This document shows positions 7,880 to 13,762 of a DNA stretch of 13,762 nucleotides, in pieces. The stretch's first letter is position 1. Each line of letters starts with the position of its first letter. Position numbers and translations under genes: made by a program. Below the pieces are notes generated by a model. That model was not told the origin of the DNA and did no database searches. It was given only the letters and a program-made list of their open reading frames with translations. Source of the DNA: DASPLH01 sp035627675 (GTDB lineage Bacteria; Acidobacteriota; Terriglobia; Terriglobales; Acidobacteriaceae); contig DASPLH010000233.1 in the NCBI GenBank assembly GCA_035627675.1, forward strand, positions 1-13,762, given 5' to 3'.

Positions 7880-9001
7880 ATGAAACTCTGGCGGATGGTC
7901 CTTATGTTTGCGTTGGGTGTGTCCTGCTCCAGCAAAGCGCAGGACAAACCTATTGCGTCGCCGCAGGTTCCCCAAGCACCCGTCACGAAGCCAGCCTGCC
8001 CTCCCCTGGAACCCGGCGATGCTGCGCCTTTCCAGCGGCTCACGCTCTCGCGCCATCCCGTTCGCGTGCTCGTACTCGGCGACCAGGGATCTGACGACCG
8101 CCATCGGCACCACTACAGGATTGGCAATCATCAATTCGCCGTTGCAGCGGCGCTACGCAGGTATCTCGACGACAATCCCGTGGACTTCGGCGTGCTGGTC
8201 GGAGACAACTTCTACCACTTCGGGATCAATCGTGAGGAATGGGAGACCCATTTCGCCAAGCCTTACGATCTCAGGGACCGGTCGGGCGGCCGGCTACAGT
8301 TCTACGCTGCGCTCGGCAACCACGACTACGAGCACGGCAACGCCAAGGTTGAACTCGCGCGACATGGGCAGGACGGCTGGAACATGCCCGCCCGGTACTA
8401 TTCCGTCGGCGACGATTTCGTGAGGTTTTACGCGGTAGATACGGCCAACGGAAGCGGAAGGCCGGAAATCCAGCAGGCCCAGCGCCGCTGGCTCAGGCAT
8501 TCTCTTTGCCAGGACCGTGCCACGGCTGCGCCGGGAGCGCGCGCTCCGTGGCAGATCGTTTTCGGCCACCATCCCATCGCGAGCGGAGGCCGGCACGCGC
8601 GCCAGACGAACTACGAATCCCCAACATGGCTGCGCGCCACGCTTCAGAAATCCATGGTCCCGGTTTACCTGGCCGGGCACGACCATGACTTGCAAATGCT
8701 GCGGACCGGGAACGTGCTGGCGGTCATCAGTGGCGGCGGAGGGCGCTACTTCCGTGAGACGCGCACCAGGGGCACGAACGGAGAAATGTTGTTCTGCCAA
8801 TCGAGGCACGGCTTTGCCGTGATGCAGATTGGCGACGAGGACATTGCGATTGACTTCATCGCCGCCGAAGGTCCCAATGCCGGAGAAAGTGTTTACTCCT
8901 GCAAGATCAGGCCGGGAGAGAACGACGCCTTCGCCGAGTGTCCGCGAAAGGTGCCGGAGCAGAAGTATTGCGAGCAACCGGAGGGCCCTCCGGCCAATTG
9001 A
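7880..9001 (+). CDS. Exported purple acid phosphatase-like metallophosphoesterase
   Basis: A 373-aa calcineurin-like phosphoesterase closest in pattern to tartrate-resistant (purple) acid phosphatases, which hydrolyse phosphomonoesters with a dinuclear metal centre. The metal-binding motifs run in order: Asp68 in GDQG, GDNFY with Asp109 and Tyr112 (the tyrosinate ligand position that gives purple phosphatases their colour), GNHDYEHGN with Asn147/His148, FGHHP with His230/His231, and GHDHDLQ with His267/His269. The N-terminus (MKLWRMVLMFALGVSC) is a short signal sequence ending at Cys16; LGVSC is an imperfect lipobox, so it may be a lipoprotein or simply secreted. Several cysteines in the C-terminal third fit an extracytoplasmic, disulfide-bonded protein. 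No strong Shine-Dalgarno precedes the ATG, and ATGs at residues 6 and 9 are possible. The physiological substrate is unknown; phosphate scavenging is a guess. Confidence 0.88.
   Translation: MKLWRMVLMFALGVSCSSKAQDKPIASPQVPQAPVTKPACPPLEPGDAAPFQRLTLSRHPVRVLVLGDQGSDDRHRHHYRIGNHQFAVAAALRRYLDDNPVDFGVLVGDNFYHFGINREEWETHFAKPYDLRDRSGGRLQFYAALGNHDYEHGNAKVELARHGQDGWNMPARYYSVGDDFVRFYAVDTANGSGRPEIQQAQRRWLRHSLCQDRATAAPGARAPWQIVFGHHPIASGGRHARQTNYESPTWLRATLQKSMVPVYLAGHDHDLQMLRTGNVLAVISGGGGRYFRETRTRGTNGEMLFCQSRHGFAVMQIGDEDIAIDFIAAEGPNAGESVYSCKIRPGENDAFAECPRKVPEQKYCEQPEGPPAN
8978..8993. terminator. 16-bp perfect palindrome at convergent gene ends
   Basis: CCGGAGGGCCCTCCGG is self-complementary. It lies in the last codons of the phosphatase gene, just 7 bp before the stop and about 16 bp from the end of the convergent aminotransferase gene. 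It can fold as a 6-bp stem with a 4-nt loop on either transcript. It lacks a U tract on both sides, so a bidirectional terminator role is only plausible. Confidence 0.35.
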
Positions 9002-9008
9002 GTGGGCT

Positions 9009-10178
9009 TCAGCGCCGGTCGTCGCAGCGGGCGAGCACCCGTCGAATCCCTTCCGAGAATTCTTCCAGAGGCGTGATCAGGCTGAGCACGAGGTACCCGT
9101 CACTTGGGAAATCGTAGAAGTGTCCGGGGTGAACAAGCACCTGATCGTCACGAAGCAAGCTGATCGCAAGCTCTTCATCGCTGCTCCGCACCGGTACCCT
9201 TAGCACGGCGTACCATCCACCTTCGAGCGCCAGGCGCGTGCAGACCTGCTGGCCGGCCAACTGCGAGTCGAGTTCGTTGAGGTTCAGCACCACGCGCTCG
9301 ATGAGTTGTTGCTGCACCTTCACGCGCGACTCCAGCAACGCCGGCAGCGCCCATTGAACGGGTGCATTGGGCGAGAGGTACGTGTCGGCAATGATTTCCA
9401 GTCTTGCGTCGGCCTCATGCGCCAGCGCCTCGGGGCCGGAGATGACGATCCACGCGGACTTCATCTGCGGCAAGGCGCTGATCTTCGACAGGCCGCTCAT
9501 GGTAAACGTGAGCGCCCCCTTGTTGGCCGCGAAGCTCGGCCTCGAGCGGCCGTCGAGTGCGAAATCCAGGAATACTTCATCGGCCACGATCGCCAGTTCG
9601 TAGTGCTGGCAGATGGCGTTCAGCGCGTCGATCTCCCACTGCTGCGTGAAGTGTCCGGTCGGATTGTTCGGATGGACGACCATCACGGCCCGGGTTCGGC
9701 GGGTGATGCGGCGGCGCAGCGACTCGAACTCGATCTGCCATCCGTGGTCGTACACCAGTTCGTAGGGCACAAGCTTCACGTCCTGTATGTCGGCCAGGAA
9801 CTCGAACAGCGGGTAGCTCGGCGCCGGCACGAGGACTTCATCACCGGGGTCGCAAAGCAGGCGGAAGCAGTAGGAGTACGCTTCGCTGGTGCTGACCGTG
9901 AGCAGCACGTCTTCGGGAGCCATGAGAATTCCGCGCTCGCCGTAGTAGCACGCCACGGCTTCTCGCGCGACGCTCAGGCCGCGTGACGCGGGCTCATACT
10001 TCATAGCCAGCGGGTTCGCCAGCGCAGCAAGTATCTCCTCCTGCGGATAGCGCAGACCAACCGTCGTCGGATTCGAGGCGGTGAGGTCCAGCAGCATCGC
10101 GCCGTTTGCGCGAGCGGCGTCGATCGCCATGGAATAGCGGTTGGGACTCAGGTTCCAGTTTGTGCGCGAGGCAAACAC
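9009..10178 (-). CDS. PLP-dependent aminotransferase, class I/II (fold type I), substrate unknown
   Basis: A 389-aa cytosolic pyridoxal-phosphate enzyme of the aspartate-aminotransferase superfamily. Visible motifs: LTASNPT near the N-terminus, ring-stacking and phosphate region, HPNNPTG, Asp200 in ADEVFLDF (contacts the pyridine nitrogen), and the Schiff-base Lys232 in SGLSK. Two features differ from typical aspartate/aromatic aminotransferases. The GxRxG-like segment after the lysine reads PQMKSAW, and the C-terminal strand that usually carries the substrate alpha-carboxylate arginine (RISL-like) reads YLVLSL, with Val364 in that position. The start is GTG at 10178, giving the SRTNWNLSPN N-terminus I associate with this subfamily; no strong Shine-Dalgarno is seen. 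It converges with the phosphatase gene, 7 bp apart, and diverges from the formate dehydrogenase operon. General family is firm, substrate is not assignable. Confidence 0.9.
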   Translation of the reverse strand: MFASRTNWNLSPNRYSMAIDAARANGAMLLDLTASNPTTVGLRYPQEEILAALANPLAMKYEPASRGLSVAREAVACYYGERGILMAPEDVLLTVSTSEAYSYCFRLLCDPGDEVLVPAPSYPLFEFLADIQDVKLVPYELVYDHGWQIEFESLRRRITRRTRAVMVVHPNNPTGHFTQQWEIDALNAICQHYELAIVADEVFLDFALDGRSRPSFAANKGALTFTMSGLSKISALPQMKSAWIVISGPEALAHEADARLEIIADTYLSPNAPVQWALPALLESRVKVQQQLIERVVLNLNELDSQLAGQQVCTRLALEGGWYAVLRVPVRSSDEELAISLLRDDQVLVHPGHFYDFPSDGYLVLSLITPLEEFSEGIRRVLARCDDRR

Positions 10179-10201
10179 TCGAGTTCTACGTTATTCGGTT
10201 C

Positions 10202-10253
10202 CTTGCTGAAGTGGCAAGCGCAGCGGTCACACGACGGCTGGGCAACCAAGCCC
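10202..10253. repeat. Two short inverted repeats in the aminotransferase/fdh divergent promoter region
   Basis: The 137-bp divergent intergenic region holds CTTGC-N7-GCAAG (10202-10218) and GGGC-N6-GCCC (10240-10253). Either could be an operator or a leader hairpin. I found no convincing -35/-10 pair for the fdh operon and no sigma54 GG-N10-GC element. The arms are short and may be chance. Confidence 0.25.
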
Positions 10254-10303
10254 CGGCCGTGCGTCTCTGAAACGACTAGAACGGCCCTCATCCTCTCCAT
10301 TCC

Positions 10304-10318
10304 CGGAGTTGACCGGTG
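10304..10318 (+). promoter_or_regulatory. Ribosome-binding site and bounded GTG start of fdhG
   Basis: GGAG at about 10305-10308 precedes the GTG at 10316 by 7 nt. An in-frame TGA at 10310-10312 lies directly before the start, so the protein cannot be extended upstream to gain a signal peptide. Confidence 0.7.
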
Positions 10319-13300
10319 ATCAGAGACCTGCTAAACCGCTGGCCCGTTATCAGGCAGATCAGGTCCGGCAACTTCCAGGGGACAGGCGAGGAGGCCTACA
10401 GCCAGCAGACGAAGGACCTGCGCGCGCGGATCGTTGACGCGAAGGTGTCGAAATCCGTTTGCCCGTACTGCGGAGTAGGCTGCGGACAGCTCATCTACTC
10501 CAGGGACAACCAGCTCGTCAGCATCGAGGGCGATCCCGACTCGCCGATCTCGCGCGGACGCCTCTGTCCCAAGGGCGCCAACACATTCCAGTTGCACACG
10601 CATCCGGGACGCCTCACGACCGTCAAGTACCGCCGTCCCTTCTCGACCCGATGGGAACATCTCCCCCTGGAGCAGGCGATGGACATGGTGGCCGAGCGCG
10701 TGTGGGATTCACGCGAGCGCAGCTTTACCGCGCAGCAGGACGGCCAGTGGGTCATGCAGAACACCACCATCGCGCACCTCGGTGGCGCAACCCTCGACAA
10801 CGAAGAGAACTACCTCATCAAGAAACTCTTCACCGGAGGTCTGGGCATGGTTTGCGTCAGCAACCAGGCCCGCATATGACACAGCTCCACGGTGCCCGGT
10901 CTGGGCACCTCCTTCGGACGCGGCGGCGCAACCATGGCGCAGCAGGACCTGGCGAACTCCGACGCCATCCTTATTATGGGTTCCTCGATGGCCGAGAACC
11001 ACCCGGTCGGATTCCAGTGGGTGATGGAAGCTCGCGAAAAGAACAACGCCACCGTCATCCACGTCGATCCGCGCTACACGCGCACGTCCGCCATGTCGGA
11101 CCTCTGGGTTCCGCTGCGCGCCGGAACCGACATCCTGTTCCTCGGCGGACTGATCAACTACGTCCTGACCCACGACAGGATCTTCCGCGAATACGTCGTT
11201 CACTACACCAACGCGGCCATGATCATCTGCGAGGACTTCAAGGACACGGAAGAACTCGGCGGAGTGTTCTCCGGCTTCAAGCCCGAGGAGGCGAAATACG
11301 ATCCCGAGAGCTGGTTCTACGCTGGAGCCGGGAAGCGCGATGCTCCCAGCGGCGACGAGGTCGGACACCGCGGCGAGGAAGCCGGCCAGAGTAAGGATCG
11401 CGGCGGCGAAGCCACCCATCCCGAGAGTTACGACACCGATCCCACGCTCCAGCATCCGCGGTGCGTGTACCAGATTCTCAAGCGGCATTTCGCACGCTAC
11501 ACGCCGGAGATGGTCGAGCGCGCGGCGGGCGTTCCGCAGGATGTTTTCCTACGAGTGGCCGAGGCGTTCACGTCCGCCTCTGGCCCGGACAAGACGGCAT
11601 CGATCTGCTACGCGGTCGGCTGGACGCAACACTCCAAAGGCGTGCAGATCATCCGCGCCGCTGCAATCCTGCAATTGCTGCTCGGGAACGTCGGACGTCC
11701 TGGCGGCGGAATCCTCGCCCTCCGCGGGCACGCGTCCATCCAAGGCTCTACCGACATCCCGACGCTTTACGACATCCTGCCCGGGTACTTGCCCATGCCG
11801 GTATTTGAGGCGGACGCAAACAAACTCGCCGATTACCTCAAGCGGCACAAAGCGCACAAAGGACTCTGGTACTACTTCGACGCGTACTTCATCAGCCTGA
11901 TGAAGGCGTGGTACGGCGAAGCCGCGCAGCCCGCCAACGATTTCTGCTTCGACCTGCTGCCGCGCATCACCGGAGATCACTCGCACTTCGGCTACTGGCT
12001 CGACATGGCCGACGGCAAAATGGAAGGGCTCTTCGTCATGGGCCAGAACCCAGCCGTTGGCGCGCCCAACGCCCGCCTGCAACGCTCGGCGTTGTCCAAG
12101 CTGCGCTGGCTCGTGGTTCGCGACATGGTCGAAACCGAGACCGCCTCGTTCTGGTATGACTCGCCCGAGATTCAGCGCGGCGAACTCACAACCGAGGACA
12201 TCGCCACCGAAGTCTTCCTCTTCCCTGCCGCCGGGTCTGCCGAGAAAGATGGCACCTTCACCAACACGCAGCGGCTCGTGCAGTTCCGCGAAACAGCCGT
12301 CGATTCTCCGGGCGACGCGCGCAGCGAGTTGTGGTTCATGTACCACCTCGGCCGCCGGTTGAGGCGGATGGCCGAAGGAAAGTCCGGCCCGCGCTACGAA
12401 GCCCTGCACAAACTCACGTGGGACTACCAGACCGCTGGCATGCACGAGGAACCGGCCGTGACCCAGATCCTGAAGGAGATTAACGGCTGGGACGTGAACA
12501 CCGGCGAGCAGGTGCCCAACTACAACCGCCTGCGCGCCGATGGCTCCACTGCCTGCGGATGCTGGATCTACAGCGGCATCTTCCCCGAAGAGCATTTGAA
12601 CAAGGCCAACCAGAAGCACTCCGTTGACTCCCTGGGACACGGCTGGGCGTTCTCGTGGCCGAGCGATATCCGCATCCTCTACAACCGCGCCTCCGCGCGT
12701 CCGGATGGGCGTCCCTGGAGCGAGCGCAAGAAACTCGTCTGGTGGGACGAAGCCCGGAACGAGTGGACGGGACTGGACCAGCCGGATTTCGAGCGCCACA
12801 AGCGCCCTGATCACACACCCGGCACCGGCGCGGAAGGCCCCGACGGACTCGCGGGCGACAAGCCGTTCATCCTGCATCCCGATGGCGTCGGATGGCTTTA
12901 CGTCACGAGCGGACTGAAAGACGGACCGTTGCCCACGCACTACGAGCCGCTGGAGTCTCCGGTCATCAACCCGCTGTACCCGGAGCAAAACACCAGTCCG
13001 ACGGCCGATCGCAAGGAGCGTCCCGACAACAGCTACGCGTGGCCCGGCGAACGGCGCTTCCCCTACGTGCTCACAACGTATCGCCTGACGGAGCACCACA
13101 CCGCAGGTGGCATGTCGCGCACCCTGTCGCATCTCGCCGAGTTGCAGCCCGAACTCTTCTGCGAGGTTTCTCCCGAACTCGCTGCCGAGATCGGACTCGA
13201 GCACGGCAACTGGGCCTGCATCACAACTCCGCGCGGGATCGTCGAAGCTCGCGTCATGGTGACGCCTCGCATGCGTCCGCTCTGGGTGGAAGGCCGCACC

Positions 13301-13507
13301 GTCCACCAGGTCGGACTGCCGTATCACTGGGGTCCGAGGGGCATCGCGAGGGGAGACGTGGTCAACGATCTGCTCGCCATTTCCGAGGAGCCGAACGTGC
13401 GGATCATGGAAGCCAAGGCCCTCGTCTGCGATATCGAGCCGGGACGCAGGGCGTCCGGCGCCGAGGGCCTCGCGCAATGGAAATCCAGGATGGGTGACGT
13501 TGCATGA
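10316..13507 (+). CDS. fdhG: Formate dehydrogenase alpha subunit, selenoprotein (Fdh-N/O type, no Tat signal)
   Basis: Catalytic molybdopterin (bis-MGD) subunit that oxidises formate to CO2, 1063 aa including selenocysteine. The frame is interrupted only by TGA at 10877-10879, read as Sec188 in NQARI-U-HSSTV, matching NQARV-U-HGPTV of E. coli FdnG; a SECIS hairpin follows. [4Fe-4S] ligands are Cys49, Cys52, Cys56 and Cys84, with Lys86 in CPKG for electron transfer. His189 follows Sec, and Arg470 in ALRGHASIQG matches FdhH Arg333. MGQNPAVGAPN and the C-terminal TTYRLTEHH...VGLPYHWG region are typical of FdnG/FdoG. Unlike FdnG it has no twin-arginine signal, and an in-frame stop just upstream rules out a longer form, so a cytoplasmic location is likely. 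Residues about 339-370 form a charged, glycine-rich insert. It overlaps the beta-subunit gene by ATGA. Confidence 0.95.
10877..10879 (+). other. Selenocysteine codon (UGA, Sec188)
   Basis: In-frame TGA inside fdhG at exactly the position of the active-site selenocysteine in formate dehydrogenases. Homologous sequence continues in the same frame on both sides (NQARI before, HSSTV...TSFGRGG after). Decoding needs SelB and tRNA-Sec, not present in this window. Confidence 0.95.
10880..10909 (+). promoter_or_regulatory. Bacterial SECIS element of fdhG
   Basis: Immediately after the UGA, 11 nt (10880-10890) lead into a perfect 7-bp stem, GGUGCCC (10891-10897) with GGGCACC (10903-10909), closed by the loop GGUCU (10898-10902). 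The E. coli fdhF SECIS has the same GGUCU apical loop with the GU that SelB reads, and about the same 11-nt distance from UGA. The element is translated as part of the protein. It marks the UGA as selenocysteine rather than a nonsense mutation. Confidence 0.93.
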
Positions 13508-13762
13508 GCATCACAGCGTTTCTCACAGACAGCACGCTTTGCATCGGCTGCAAGGCCTGCGAGGTGGCCTGCAAAGAGTGGAACCAGCTTCCGGACGACG
13601 GGCTGAATTGGACTGGTCTCAGCTACGACAACACCGGCGCACTGGGACACTCGACTTGGCGGCACGTAAAGTTCGTCGAATACGCGCCGGAGATTGGCAA
13701 AGGCGGCAACGCTCCGGACACTGCTTCCTGGCTTTTTTCTTCTGACGTCTGCAAGCACTGCG
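13504..13762 (+). CDS. fdhH: Formate dehydrogenase beta (iron-sulfur) subunit, 3'-truncated by window edge
   Basis: Only the first 86 residues are visible; the frame is open to the window end. It begins MSITAFLTDSTLCIGCKACEVACKEWNQLP, a CxxCxxCxxxC [4Fe-4S] ferredoxin motif closely matching the start of the ferredoxin-like part of E. coli FdnH (CIGCKACQVACSEWN). The last visible residues, VCKHC, open the next cluster motif. It would pass electrons from the selenoprotein subunit to a membrane or cytosolic acceptor. The ATG lies in an ATGA overlap with the fdhG stop, a sign of translational coupling, with GGTGA 6 nt upstream as a possible ribosome-binding site. No N-terminal extension or signal is present. 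Whether a membrane subunit follows is outside the window. The symbol follows the FdnH/FdoH analogy and should not be confused with E. coli Fdh-H. Confidence 0.92.
   Translation, partial: MSITAFLTDSTLCIGCKACEVACKEWNQLPDDGLNWTGLSYDNTGALGHSTWRHVKFVEYAPEIGKGGNAPDTASWLFSSDVCKHC

Noticed and set aside
10179..10315. Sigma54 promoter for the formate dehydrogenase operon
   Set aside because: I looked for GG-N10-GC patterns around the GG dinucleotides in this gap. None matched.
10316..10879. Formate dehydrogenase large subunit as two genes or a nonsense-disrupted pseudogene
   Set aside because: The only stop is a TGA at the conserved selenocysteine site with a SECIS behind it, and homology continues in frame on both sides.
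11549..13477. 642-codon open frame on the minus strand opposite fdhG
   Set aside because: Antisense shadow caused by high GC at third codon positions. It has no recognisable domain and no ribosome-binding site, and the sense strand is clearly coding.

Overview
The window reads as high-GC chromosomal DNA from a diderm (Gram-negative-type) bacterium. Two of its proteins are outer-membrane beta-barrels: an alginate-export-type porin and a patatin-POTRA-barrel protein. Codon use and the style of the porin, aminotransferase and formate dehydrogenase proteins look like Acidobacteriota to me. That is an inference from family resemblance, not a proven placement. The organism must also make selenoproteins.

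Left part (1-1155): the 3' part of a tyrosine recombinase (phage/ICE-type integrase) runs off the left edge. It points at an initiator tRNA-fMet gene on the minus strand, whose 3' end faces the integrase. A bidirectional hairpin terminator lies between them. This is the classic arrangement of an integrative element inserted at a tRNA 3' end, so sequence left of about 1045 is probably mobile DNA and sequence to the right is host chromosome. The tRNA has a strong sigma70-type promoter placed so close that the transcript would start at or next to the mature 5' end.

Envelope block (1191-4894, minus strand): a PF13372-type porin and, upstream of it, a patatin-like phospholipase fused to a POTRA and an Omp85-type barrel (PlpD-like, type Vd architecture). 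The patatin gene is best started at a TTG with a strong Shine-Dalgarno. That leaves about 114 bp of divergent intergenic DNA before ppc.

Metabolic block (5009-13762): phosphoenolpyruvate carboxylase (anaplerotic CO2 fixation), an exported purple-acid-phosphatase-like metallophosphoesterase, a convergent class I/II aminotransferase, and then, divergently, a formate dehydrogenase operon. The formate dehydrogenase large subunit looks like two ORFs. It is one gene read through an in-frame UGA (10877-10879) as selenocysteine, with a textbook bacterial SECIS hairpin starting 11 nt downstream. It resembles the FdnG/FdoG (Fdh-N/O) family but has no Tat signal, so it probably works on the cytoplasmic side. 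Its stop overlaps the start of the iron-sulfur subunit gene by 4 nt (ATGA), and that gene runs off the right edge.

I found no CRISPR array, insertion sequence or rRNA. I saw no wholly new multi-gene system. The most informative points are the selenocysteine/SECIS recoding, the Tat-less Fdh-N-type subunit, the integrase/initiator-tRNA junction and the unusual features of that tRNA. Genes are dense: no stretch over about 300 bases lacks a gene.
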